A program made the position numbers and the translations under genes. A stretch of 64,000 bases of DNA from Aurifilum marmelostoma (taxonomy: Eukaryota; Ascomycota; Sordariomycetes; Diaporthales; Cryphonectriaceae): NCBI GenBank assembly GCA_027559495.1, contig JAMXSV010000026.1:1302001-1366000 (forward strand), given 5' to 3'. This document shows positions 46,627 through 57,865 of this stretch, one piece after another. How positions within the stretch are numbered: position 1 is the first letter of the stretch; each line of letters begins with the position of its first letter. The notes under the pieces were generated by a model, which did no database searches, had not been told where the DNA came from, and worked only from the letters and a program-made list of their open reading frames with translations.

Positions 46627-48666
46627 AAGATGCTGTGAAGCGCGATGCATATCCACCAGGATGCTGCATTGGCACCGACTGCAGGAATCGGCCAACACCG
46701 CCGAAGTACTGTAGGGCGCACATTGCCCCACGACACCCTGTTGCTCCAGTAGGGATTTCATCTAGATATCCACCCGGACATGCAGACAGGGTGCTCCTGT
46801 TTCTCAATACGTTGCTGCCAGCATTAGCTGGTGGAAAGAGACCGGCCGATGTGCCTGGCAACCGCCCCTGAGTGATCTTTCGACATGAGGCCTCGGAGGA
46901 TCATTTAGCCAGCTGTCTCTGGGAATTCTCTAACGACTAACGAATCTCTTTGAGCTTTCTTCTTCGTTTTCATTGATCTCATTCCATCTCATTGATGCTT
47001 ACGAATTATCACGATTATTTGTTTGTTTTTTTTCCGCTTCCTTTTTTTCTTCTTCATCTTCTCTCTCCTGAGAATAATAATCAGGTGATGAGAACAACGA
47101 CAGGAGGCGGGATACTCTGTCTCGTGCTGCTCTGGGATGCTGGCTGATCTATGAAGTGATGATTGATTACTCTCTAGATGGCAAAATATGACCTGAAGGT
47201 GAGGATAGGGATGACTGAGGGGCTGGACAGGCTCCTATAACGAAGACGTGAACAATTTTTTTTATTTTTATTCTTGGTGGAATACTTTGGCTGGCAACCT
47301 GGAATCATTTTCTGGATCTGGCCAAGAAATACGCCTGGTCAGACTTCTTGTTCTCCTCGCTGATTTCCTTCGTTTTATTGTATCTCGTCTAAGTAAGTAG
47401 CTATCTGTTTGAAGTCATGATTGAATGAACACTGAATACTGGCGATGTGAGAACAAAAACGCGAATATTTCGTCCGACCTCCTCTGGGGACGCTTTGGCC
47501 ACCGCTGCGTCGCGCTTAGAGTATTTCGGTCCGTAAATGGCAAAGAGAGGCATAACGCGGCGGAAAATGTATTCTTGATTGTTATTCTCGATGAACGAGC
47601 ACCATCCATCCCTACAGGCTGCCGAACGGTCTGCAGCCAATGAAAAGGAGGAGATGGAAATGCCACTGTTCCACAGCACGTGCACGCTGACTACTGGCTG
47701 CAGGTGGCTGAAGATCGGGTCAGAGCGCAGGCTGAATACGGCAACATGTTTATATTCGTGTTTCAAAGGGGGGATTGAGCAATTGACTGGGTTGCAGAGT
47801 ATTTCCTTAAATGACATATAAATGATGCATGACTACTCGATTGTACAGAGCCATCTTTTGAGCGTTCAATAGATCAAGCTGATGAGGTTGTGTTGGGCTC
47901 CAAAATCCGCTCCCAGATCTCGTGGTTTTGGGTATAAAGGCTTTGTACCTGAATACATACTTGACCTAGGTACAGACGTACAAGGTATAGAGGTGGCAGG
48001 GGTCCTGCCCCCACATTAAAGATCGAAGGTGGCTCCCCGTCGGCCCACACCCAGCCTATGTTCCCCTCCATCACCAACACTGCCCTCCTTCTCCTTCTCA
48101 CCCTCGTCATCCACGGGCTCACAGCATCACCATGACTTCCTCAACCCTCAGAGCTCATACGTCTTAGCAAATGACTGCTAGCAATGGGCCCTGAAAGCAC
48201 CTTCTGAAATCCTCAGTTGTCTTGAAACCTACTTGTCGATGCTCCCAAGTTTATCCTTTGTGCCAAAGCCCGCGCCAGACTATCGCATCCACAAACACAT
48301 ACAATCACAACAGTGTTGTGATCGCGCCGGACACGCGAAACCCTGTACTCTCGCTGCGCGAGTCCCAGAGCTGATAAGTCATAACATTTGACACCCCTGC
48401 GCAACTACTACAACTCGTCTACACCAACACGTGCTGTTCTTCAAGCTTGATCTACCTTCCTGTGGAATGTGCCCTTGACTGTCTGGAAAAAGAATTGTCG
48501 CTGTTACCAGACATCATCAGCAATTCGTGAACTGCCAGATCTTTGAGGTTTTTCTCCTACTCGAGCTAGAAGTAAGGGGTATACCCACTGGATTGGTAGT
48601 ATTCTACACGACGCGCTCTGGACACTGACATTTTGGCTTTGGCAGTCGCGCTTCATCAAAACCACC
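46627..48666. other. Intergenic region between DUF6590 and F-box genes
   Basis: Starts with T-rich 3' UTR-like sequence (46940-47070). No gene is supported. A 25-codon frame at 48058 encodes a hydrophobic, signal-peptide-like segment (NTALLLLLTLVIHGLTASP) then stops. A possible leader intron acceptor (TTTGGCAG) lies shortly before the F-box ATG. Confidence 0.45.
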
Positions 48667-51600
48667 ATGTCGGACGAGGCGGCTTCGGATCGAGCTGCTA
48701 AGCGCCGCAAGATGTCATCGGCCTCGGACCAGCCTACTTCAGACCTCGATCTGCGTACGAGTGCCATCGTCCTCCCACAAAGCATCTCGTCCGCGTCCAC
48801 GACCCCCCTGCCAGACTCACCACGATCAGTCACCGCATCGGTCGCTCTTGAGAACGCTTTTGAGGATGACAGCGATACCGATGCCCCAGACTCTGAACTC
48901 GATATCGCTGCTACGAATGACAGTGTCGATCCACCGACCATCGCCTCAGCAGCTGAGACCCCCTGCCAGACTCACCGCTCTCAGCTCTCCCCTCGGGTAG
49001 CTCCCACGGCGGCGACAATGGAGATGCCTTGACGGTTACGGCCAAGATATCGAAGCGTGCCGTCAGGCGTGCCATGAAGCGTGCCAGGAAGCAAGCCAGG
49101 AAGAAGGCCGAGGATGAATCTAGAGAACAAGCCAGGGAGCGGGCCCTCCCAGCCCCCAGACCGAGCTCCCCTACCTGGCCTGCCGGCCTGCTCCCTGTGG
49201 AGATATTCAACTCGATCACCCAACACCTCCCTCGCAAGGATGTGCAGAGCATGCGTTGTGTGAACCGCGAGTTCGACTCCAAGCTCTCCGAGACCTACTT
49301 CAATGTTGTGGTCGTACCCTTTCGGCCAGAGTTTGAGGCAGTCTATGGTGCTCTTAACGTCAGCCCCCGCCGTAGAGTGACGAGGATGAGTCTGGTTTTC
49401 AAGAGCACGCAGCTAGAGGGCGTCAATTCAGGAGGCGACCATGCCCCGCAGGATCAAGCCACTAACATCGAGCTCGACCTGAAAGACGACAAATTTGTGA
49501 TCTCTGGTGGCCACCGTGTCTTCCAACAACTTGGCGACAAAATGCGGAAGTTCGCCCTTGCTCTCGAGGTCAACGAACGTGACCTGGCTCATCCGCCACT
49601 CAAGGTCAACCAGGAGATCATCAGTGCGCCCTGGGGTCTCTACCGCTGGCCGATTATGAGTTACCAGCGCTACTCACAGCTCCAAGGCCTGGAGCAGCTG
49701 GCAGACGAGACCGGGTACATGAGGAAGGCGTTCCAGCATCTCAGCAAGGTCACGGACATTGGCATTTCGTGCGATGCCGGGCTGGGCTGGCTTTACGGTT
49801 CCGACATCAACCCACACATGTCTAATGATGGTCCAGCCATCTTCAGACCTGCTACTCACGGCACATCACCATCACAACCACCACCAACGCGCGACACTCG
49901 TGCTCATTTCGTTCCAACCCGCGGGGAGCCAATACTATCTTCCAGTCTCAAGATACTCAAGCAGATGGCATTGGACGCGGGTTATTCGCTATGGGAGTGG
50001 CCTCGCGTGGTCTTACGTCTTCTCGAGGACGAGGGCTGCGAAGGTGTAGTCGAGTGGGCAGACGTGGAGCAACCCGATGGTCGATTTGTCCGCAAACGCG
50101 TTTCCAGATTCGCAATCGACGAGACCAGCACCAATTCGGAAATTATCAAGCACATCGAGAACGCGATCCATCTTGATGATGTAGCTCGAGCCGCCAGCGA
50201 CCCGGACCGACACATGATTGTATTACCCGGTCTCCATCCAGCCAACATCTCTACGGCGCAGGCGGAGATGCTGCTAGAGCTTGAGTGGGCTCATCGTGCG
50301 CTCATAAATTCGTATCGTATCGCAGTCATGGACAACAAGGCTTGGTTTCAGAACCTCCGTCAGCTCACCATTGCACGCTGCTCTGGTTGCCATGTTGTGA
50401 CGTGGTGCAATGAAGCATTCTGGGACACCATGACCTGCATCGAGACATTCCACCTGGGTGTCGTCCCTGACTGGCGTGAGGTTCACAAGGAAGCAGACGG
50501 CGAGATCACTCACAGTCGCAAATCCCCTCTTAGTACCTGCAGCATCGTCTTCAGGCTCCTGCAGGACTACATCGGCGAGCAGCCCCACATCAAACATGTC
50601 TCCTTTGAGTGGATCTGTGGTGGTGAGTATGCCATGGGCAAGAGCCAGCGTGATCGCTACATCCTGCCAGCTCCTGTTCTTTCCAAAGTCGAGCACATGG
50701 TCTCTATCCACCACATCTTGGGTCAGGATGATGTTCTCCACCTTCCCTATGTGCAGAAGCTGTCCCTCAAGAACTGCTGGTTCTCCCCACAGGTCTTCCT
50801 GCCTTTCTTCAAGCACATGAGCATGGATGCTCTGGCCCAGGTCCACCTGGATTCTGTGTCTCTCTCAGGACCTCCCAGCATGGGCACAGAGGTCAGGGTC
50901 TATCCCAGCGAGCCTACTTCTGAGCTCAAACCTGCCCATTGGCCCTGGCCACTCTGTGCTGGAGCTGAGCCCGGATGCTGGTTCTACCTCCTGAATCCAC
51001 TTGACGACTCCCCCAACCCTGCGTGGTCACCACTTCCTCCTGGTACTGGTGGACATCATGCTGGTGGTGGCGGTCTCGGTCCTGCACCGCTAGCAGCTCC
51101 TCCCCAGCCCGCAGCTAACCCACAACTCCACTTTGGAGGGGCTCAAGCAGTACCAGCAGCGGCCCAGACAGCTTCAATCGCGGTGAACGCGGTCGTTCCT
51201 CCTGTCCTGAACGAGGTGACAGTGTACCCTCTCCGGTTCCGTAGCTGGTCCTGGCCTCACGTCTTGGCAAGTCTTGGGTTGGCGCCAACGGCCACCCAAC
51301 TGCTCAACCGTACCCCCGCGGGTAGGGATCATTCGCACTCTCTTGAAGGTCTCGAGACCAAATTCACGCGCAACATGTCCCGCATGTTCCGGGACCGGGC
51401 TGATAACCAGAGCCTCCACTCCATGACATTCAGATCCTGTGGCTACGTCCTCGTCGACATACCCTCCATCAACAACTGGAGGATCGTCCCGGACTATCCG
51501 ATCCATGTCAAGCACACTGAGGGCCAGATCGGGGAGCTCAGGGAACTTGACGTGAAAATGCTGACTTCAAACGAGAATCTGCTTGCCAAGATCATGCCTC

Positions 51601-52142
51601 ACATCACCGAGAAGGAGCGATACCAGATGCGGGTTGTCCTTGGCTTTAATTTTGGCTGGAAGGCTTACTTTGACGACGCCGTCATCAAGGCTGCTATGGC
51701 CGATGGCAATCCCAATCCTGGCCAGGGACGCTTCTTTGGTCGGGTAGAGAGAGCCCCGACCACTTTCGACCCTGACGAGGAGGCTCAGCTTGAGTTGATG
51801 CAGCTCACTTCGCGCGGTCCCTAGGAGGATCTGAACGACAGTGACGGCGACTACTGGATATGCGATGACGACGATGATGAGGAGTACGGTTTCGTTGATG
51901 CGGAAGGACACGGGTTCGCAGGCGACAACGACGAGGATTCGGCCGATGACAGTCTCTATCCCCCCATTGTTCCCTTCATCAGCGGCAATCCGGTTCATAA
52001 CCCCAGCGAACCTGTCAACAACGCACCTCTCAATGACCCGTATGACGATCTGCTCAATGCCGTGGATGAGCTCTCATTTCACGACCAGGATGATGATGAC
52101 CCTTGGACCAGCACAGCTCCAGCTTCAGGCTCTGGCTGGTGA
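48667..52142 (+). CDS. Large F-box protein with frame anomalies
   Basis: The main frame, about 48985-51821, carries an F-box near its start: GLLPVEIFNSITQHLPRKDVQSMRCVNREFD. It is preceded by a very basic segment (KRAVRRAMKRARKQARKK). A long region of about 800 residues without a recognised repeat follows, with a Gly/Pro/Ala-rich low-complexity stretch around 51030-51180. F-box proteins recruit substrates to SCF ubiquitin ligases through Skp1. The N-terminal 100 codons from ATG 48667 are in another frame. They join either by a 62-nt intron (48923-48984, GTGTCG donor, TCAG acceptor) or by one missing C in the C5 run at 48959-48963. At 51822-51824 an in-frame TAG is followed by 105 further open codons with an acidic, coding-like composition, ending at TGA 52140-52142. 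An 81-nt segment, 51744-51824, has a GTAGAG donor and uses that TAG as acceptor, so splicing would remove the stop in frame. Confidence 0.8.
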
Positions 52143-54301
52143 TTGAGCGATGAAGCTGTCGGCCACACGTCGTTGGGTGGATGACACTGGGCACCTCAGA
52201 GGCTGCTTCATTGTACAGTGGCCACTGAGAAGTCTATTGTGTTGTGGCCCATCATCGGGCCATCTCCTCCGACCAGACCTGGTCGGAATGCCTTGTCATA
52301 TTGACTCTTAAGGGAGTTGGCTGTGTCCCTTGACGGCTCAACCTTGTTATGTCTGACATATTACGTCAATGATGACAATGTTTTTATCTGGTCTCGAATG
52401 CAAGAGCAAGATGAGAGGGGGGGGGAAAAAAAAAAAAAAAGTCAAAAAAAGAGGAGGATAAGGCCCCGAAGGCCTGGGAATGATGGGAGTTATTCGGAAC
52501 GGAATCTGCCCCCTGGCGTGCGGAAGTGGTTGGATTCGAAGTCCACGTGTGGCTTTGCATTACCCGAGTCTGCGACTTTGGTATTTTGTATTTCCTTTCC
52601 TTGTTTCTCTGTCCTTGTTCTTCCTTCCCTGCTCCCCAGAGCATTCTGGATGTCATTGTGGAATAGGGCCATGTTGGTCTATGTTTGCCCCTGCTTGGTC
52701 TACAGTTTTGCATTCTCGGCGATGTCCACATAAAAAGACCACAAGGGTCTCTTTCTGTGTTCCGTGTTTTTCTTGTTTTGTTCCTCATTCTTCCTCAACA
52801 AGGCGTTCTGGCTGCCATCATTGAGGAAGGGCAATGCTGGCCACGACGGCCTCTAGTTGTTTTACGGGATCGCGTTCCCTGCGATATTGACATTGAGGGA
52901 CAACGAGGGCTCCTTTCATGTTTTCTTTATCTTCTTTCTATTTGTTTTGTTTTTTTTTTTCCTCCTTCGCCTTAGTCCTTCCTTGACAAGGCGTTCTGGC
53001 TGCCATCATGAGGGAGGACAACATTGGCCCATGGTGGCCCTACTTGGTCTATGGCATGGACTGCATTTCATACGATGTCGACATCGCAAGGGTGAACAGA
53101 CAGTCTGTTTGTTTGGTTTTTTCCGAGCATATGAATACTCTCATCAACAACAACAATCACGGTTTTTTTTATTTATTTTTTTTATTATTTTCTTTTCGAA
53201 ATGGAGGAAGGCGGAGTTGCCCCGCGTATCAGGCGGCAACAGGGGCGTTTTGTGAGAAATGCTGGAGCATACAAGGGTCATCATGATGAGCATACAACAA
53301 AAGGTCACGGAATGTAAGGGAAATTGGCTCTGGTCAGGATTTCTTTCTGATGAGATCATCACAAGGGAAAAGAGGAAAGGGGGAAAAAAAAAAGGGTTTT
53401 GTGCGATAGTGCTCACTTCATTCTCAGACTGAGGGGAAAGTAAATATGAAATGGGATTATCATAATTCAAAGCTGAATTTGCAAGCCTGTGAGGCTAGAA
53501 AACAAAAGGTTGTGTCTTCTCTGGGGCTTCTTCAGCGCCGATAACAAAGCCCGTCTGTTGGTTTTTGGCTTAGGAGTTGTGGTCAAGCATGGTATGGACG
53601 GGTCCTCAGTGATGATATACACGCCTCCCATCGATGAGCAGGGGCGGGGGGGGGGGGGCAGCGAACGGATACTGAGAAGGCTAACATGCTTGTAGGATCA
53701 ACATGAATGAGCCTGACCTCACAGTATTGAGTCAGGCTTTGCAGGGTTTTGTTTTGGCTTGAGGTAGGTAGTGTTGGCCATGCATTCAGGGCACATACAT
53801 CAATAGATTGTCGATGGCTCTCTCGTAGTGGTGATGGATCTGAGTGTCAAAATCAAAGCACACTCGGGGATCATGAGCGTCTGCTTGTGAAACACTTCTT
53901 GCCATGGTCTGCTGCTTCCTTTTTCTCCTCCTGCAGATGAACAGATGATACCTCTCCGGAGCCAATTTCTCACTCGGTGCCCAACAAGAAGCACATTGAT
54001 GCTTTCGAATCCCACCTCGAAACACCTGGTCTGCACAATGTGGTCTTTGTGGTATTGGGAAATTTCATTCGTGAATTTTATCCGCTTTTGTGGATATTTT
54101 TCTTTTCGCATGCCAGACCGTTTCTGACCCGAAATGCCATGCCTCAATACACCGGTCCCAGAAAAAGCGAAGCCGTTCCCTTTGCACAAAGTCCATTTGT
54201 TGTGAATTGCTCCCGCCCCCACCGTAAAATCAGCAGTGACCGACCGACAAGTCCATCACGGCGCTACTACCATCCTAGTCCACCGCCTCTGGTTGAGATA
54301 A
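52143..54301. other. Intergenic region with diverged tandem repeats
   Basis: 3' UTR of the F-box gene, the tandem repeats at about 52638-53110, then roughly 1.2 kb without a gene. Homopolymers are frequent (A14 near 52427, T runs near 52952 and 53163, G10 near 53648). The right end is the 3' flank of the uL22 gene. Confidence 0.55.
52638..53110. repeat. Three diverged tandem repeat units of about 165-190 bp
   Basis: Units start near 52638, 52801 and 52989. Each opens with an AGGCGTTCTGGCTGCCATCAT-like block (the first unit is more diverged), continues with a GGCCA...TGGTCTA block, then a GATGTCGACAT-like block and a CAAGGGT/CGAGGGC element. Each copy is followed by a T-rich tract and CTTCCTT(G/C)ACAA before the next. 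A fourth, weaker copy may begin near 52207, just past the F-box stop. No open frame is shared across units, so this looks non-coding. Confidence 0.7.
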
Positions 54302-55329
54302 TTAGGCGGAGGTGATGGCCTTGCGCACGCGCGAACCGCGCTGCCTGGAGTTCAGGCGCTCCTCGCGGGCGACAACAGCCTCGGACTTCTGGACAACCTC
54401 CTCGGCCTCGGTGAGGATCAGCTCAATGTGGCAAGGGTTGGACATGTAGGGGTTGATCTAGATGCGGTGGTATGTCAGCAAGAGTGGCCAGTCGGGGAGG
54501 GAAAAATGTCAGAGCGTCCTGGTGGTTGGAAATGGGTTCAAACGTACACGACCGTGGGCACGGTAGGTTCGGCGGCGCTGCTTGGGAGCCTGGTTGACTT
54601 GGATGTGCTTGACGACCAGGGCACCGGTGTCGAGGCCCTTGGCATCAGCGTTGGACTCGGCGTTCTTCAGGAGCTGCAGGAGAAACTCGGCAGACTTGAC
54701 GGGCCACCGGGCGCGGGAGACACCCCACTGCTTGCCTATTTGTCGCTCTCAGTCAGCCTTGTGTCGATTCTTCGATTAAAAATGTTGCGTCAATCCATGA
54801 TCAACTGCGTTGTAGCCGCGATCCTTTCGGAAGACTTTGTATTTCCATCTCTTGACAGGTGTGCTCCTCTTGACCATCCGAAAGACTTTCGTTCGCAAAT
54901 CTCCCATCTCGTAAGAATCGCATTCGTGAAATAAGATCGTACCTTGGGCAGTACGGCCGATAGAGCCAGCGTAGCGGCGCATGGGGACGGCCTCCTTCTT
55001 CTCCTTCACGTTCTCGAGGAACTTGACGGCACGCTGCAGCTTCCAGCCGTTGATGGCCTGGGCGGTCTCGCGGGTGTTCTTGAATGAAACCCGGAGGTAG
55101 GCACCGCGGGCCTTGGCCGACTTGGACGGCGCAATCTCGGTAGCGGCGTATCGAACCTGTTTGTCGAGAAAAAGCAAAACGTGTCAGCCCTCGAGACTAT
55201 CCTCAACCACGTCGTCGGAGCCCATCTTTGCAATTGCCCTTCGCAAGGGTTTTCGCTTCAACAATTCTTGGGCATCGGTCGTGATCGTTCGAAGTCGAAA
55301 AATCGCAAAACGAGGGTGCAACTCACCAT
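54302..55329 (-). CDS. rpl17: 60S ribosomal protein L17 (uL22)
   Basis: Four exons on the minus strand: 55329-55327, 55156-54943, 54735-54548 and 54457-54302, giving 186 residues, the usual length. Exon 1 codes only for the initiator ATG, directly followed by a GTGAGT donor. Introns are 170, 207 and 90 nt with GTGAGT, GTACGA and GTACGT donors. The sequence is typical uL22: VRYAATE at the start, ARGAYLRVSFKNTRETA, AVPMRRYAGSIGRTAQGKQWG, SRARWPVKSAEFLLQLLKNAESNA, then HIQVNQAPKQRRRTYRAHGRINPYMS. The protein lines the peptide exit tunnel of the large subunit. It is divergent from the fibrillarin gene and probably shares its promoter. Confidence 0.97.
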
Positions 55330-55866
55330 CTTGACGAATTGGGTGTGGAGATGGTGTCGGGTGTTGTTGATTGAGGGAGGTCGTCTCGGTCTGGCTGGCC
55401 TGCAAAATTTAGATGGGGTTGCTTGAGGTTGCCGCTACTGAAAATCCTTGGGAAAGTGCGGCCCAATTTCAGATCACGTGCAGCCTTCACGGCAGGCGCC
55501 GTTGTAGCAAGGACTAGAGCTAGTGATGGGTCAAACTTCCCTGTCGGCTGATGTAAGCGGGAACCGGTGAATCCATTGTTGCGAAGAGCCAACCAGAGAG
55601 CAAGATATTACCCCCACCTGGTCTAAGCCGGCGGCAAGGAGGTGGGGAGTACCCAGGTACCTCTGTTAGGCTTAGGCCCCTACCTTGAAATTTTTCAACT
55701 TTTTTTCTGCACGGCGAGCTCCCCAGGTACAATTTACTTCGACGAAGTTGCGATATCAGCAACTTCTCTTGAAGGGTATCTACTGCACCAACCCGCTGCA
55801 GCTCAATTCAATTCAAAGAACAAAAGCTATCGGATCCCTTTGTTGTCATTCATTTACAAAGCAGCA
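55330..55866. promoter_or_regulatory. Bidirectional promoter of uL22 and fibrillarin genes
   Basis: 537 bp between the two start codons. It contains a 7-bp inverted repeat (CTAAGCC at 55623-55629, GGCTTAG at 55669-55675) and two direct copies of CCCAGGTAC (55652-55660 and 55722-55730). Clustered elements between two ribosome-biogenesis genes suggest shared control. Which factor binds is unknown. Confidence 0.55.
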
Positions 55867-57063
55867 ATGGGTTTCGCGCCAAGAGGACGTGGTGGTGACC
55901 GTGGCGGCCGCGGAGGCGGTTTCCGTGGTGGTGATCGTGGTGGTCGCGGCGGTGGCAGAGGTGGTGGCAGCTTCCGCGGTGGTGACCGAGGTGAGACTGA
56001 GAATCATATTATTGAGCATCATGCAATGCCATTACTAACATGGAAATAGGCGGTCGCGGAGGTGGCAGAGGCCGTGGCGGCCCTGGTCGTGGCGGACGCG
56101 GAGGTGCTCGTGGAGGTCGCGGAGGCGCCAAGGGCGGTGCTGGTGGAAAGAAGATGATTGTCGTAAGTTTCTTTCCTCGTTGTTTTTGGCCAGCTGTAGA
56201 TTATGCTTCTCACACGGCTGTCTCTGCAGGAACCCCACCGTCACGGAGGTGTCTTCGTCGTCCGTGGTGGCAAGGAAGATCTCCTGGCCACTGCCAACCT
56301 TACCCCGGGCGAAAGCGTCTACAACGAGAAGCGCGTTGCGATCGAGAATGCGAAGAGCCAGGACGGCACCACGACCAAGACCGAATACCGCATCTGGAAT
56401 CCTTTCCGATCGAAGTTGGCTGCCGGTATCTTGGGTGGTCTCGAGACCATCTACATCAAGCCTGGTTCCAAGGCTCTCTACCTCGGTGCTGCGTCCGGTA
56501 CCTCCGTCTCCCACGTCGCCGACATTGTCGGACCTACTGGCACTGTCTACGCTGTCGAGTTCTCCCACCGGTCTGGTCGTGACCTCATCAACATGGCCAC
56601 CCGCCGCACAAACGTTGTTCCCATCGTGGAGGATGCCAGACAACCTCTCAAGTACCGCATGCTCGTAGACATGGTTGACTTCATCTTCGCAGAGTATGTC
56701 AAGATCCTGAGTAATCAGAGTGCAGTGGACAGAAAAAGCTGACGAATTATAGTGTTGCCCAACCTGACCAAGCCAGAATTGTCGCTCTGAACGCTAAGCT
56801 GTTCCTGAAGCAGGGTGGTGGCATGCTTATTTCCATCAAGGCGAACTGTATCGACTCGACCGCGCCCCCTGAGCAGGTCTTTGCCCAGGAGGTGGAGAAG
56901 CTGAGATCGGAGAAGTTCTTCCCCAAGGAGCAGCTTACCCTGGAGCCTTACGAGAGAGATCACGCCGTAGGTCAACCCCATTCTGAATGCCCGTCACTTG
57001 ATGTCTCTAACACTCAAATAGATGGTTTCCGCTGTCTACCGGCAGAAGGAGTTCGTGGAGTAG
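55867..57063 (+). CDS. nop1: Fibrillarin, rRNA 2'-O-methyltransferase (Nop1)
   Basis: Five exons: 55867-55990, 56050-56162, 56230-56693, 56753-56966 and 57022-57063, giving 318 residues. Introns are 55-67 nt with GTGAGA, GTAAGT, GTATGT and GTAGGT donors. Residues 1-79 (exons 1-2) are the Gly/Arg-rich GAR domain with repeated RGG and GRGG units. From residue 80 comes the methyltransferase domain: HRHGGVFVVRGGKEDLLATANLTPGESVY, the SAM loop LYLGAASGTSVSHVAD, VYAVEFSHRSGRDL, and FADVAQPDQARIVALNA across an exon junction. The protein is the catalytic subunit of C/D-box snoRNPs in the nucleolus and methylates rRNA ribose. The final exon supplies only MVSAVYRQKEFVE. Confidence 0.97.
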
Positions 57064-57865
57064 GCTAATGATAGTTCCGCGGATGTGCGCTCTTCTTCCT
57101 TTGCTATTTTATGATTCAGGATGTTTCTTCGGTTGGAGGGCTTTTTTTCTTCTCATCTCGATTCGGCAACGGCGAATGACGGCGTTCTAAGGGCATCATC
57201 AGGCTTTTCTTACGTGTAAATGCAACACGTGTGTGATACTTCGTCCGCCGAGGACTCGGTAGATCAAAAAATTGCTGGAGATATCCCATGAGTTAGTGAA
57301 GTTGTGTTGTTATTACTGCGGACCTCGAAACTTGACCTCCCGGCTGTGAATGGCAGTGCTGCTTGGTGTGCCCCCCCCCCCCCTTGTTGTGCTTGTAGCG
57401 AAGAGAGCCTCTGATGCTGCTGGGTATGCACTCTGAGACTGCCCACAACTGTTTGTATCAAAAGGGTCACAATTTTTGACGAGAGAATTCGAGGGCAAAT
57501 ATTGTGGCCATTGAAGCTACCTAGATACCCGCTCACGTCTGTGGAGACAGTTATATGTACAGGCGCTTACGAAGGCACTCTATGCTAAGTTGGCTCACAG
57601 CATCTTATAATGTGACCCACATCTCAGGGATTGACTGACGCGCAACTGAACAACAAAATGTGTTGGTTATCTAACATATGGCCTACAATTGCAATCACTG
57701 TTTCGATCATCTCCTGCCGCTGATTACAACTCCTCGGCATCATTTTCACGGGTAGCGCCCAGCCATATCGATGACAGCACCACCATCCCAGCATCTCTGT
57801 ACCATGTCTCCTGCCCGCGCGGGGCAAGTAGAACCCTGAAACCACATACACAACAAGCATGCCTC
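57064..57865. other. Convergent intergenic region (fibrillarin / Cys-rich gene)
   Basis: The two 3' UTRs. A C13 run lies at 57371-57383. No gene is supported. Confidence 0.6.
57371..57383. repeat. Poly-C tract, 13 bases
   Basis: Uninterrupted C run in intergenic DNA. Confidence 0.9.

Noticed and set aside
48058..48135. Short frame with a signal-peptide-like start
   Set aside because: It stops after 25 codons and I found no usable donor to extend it; probably chance in a C/T-rich leader.
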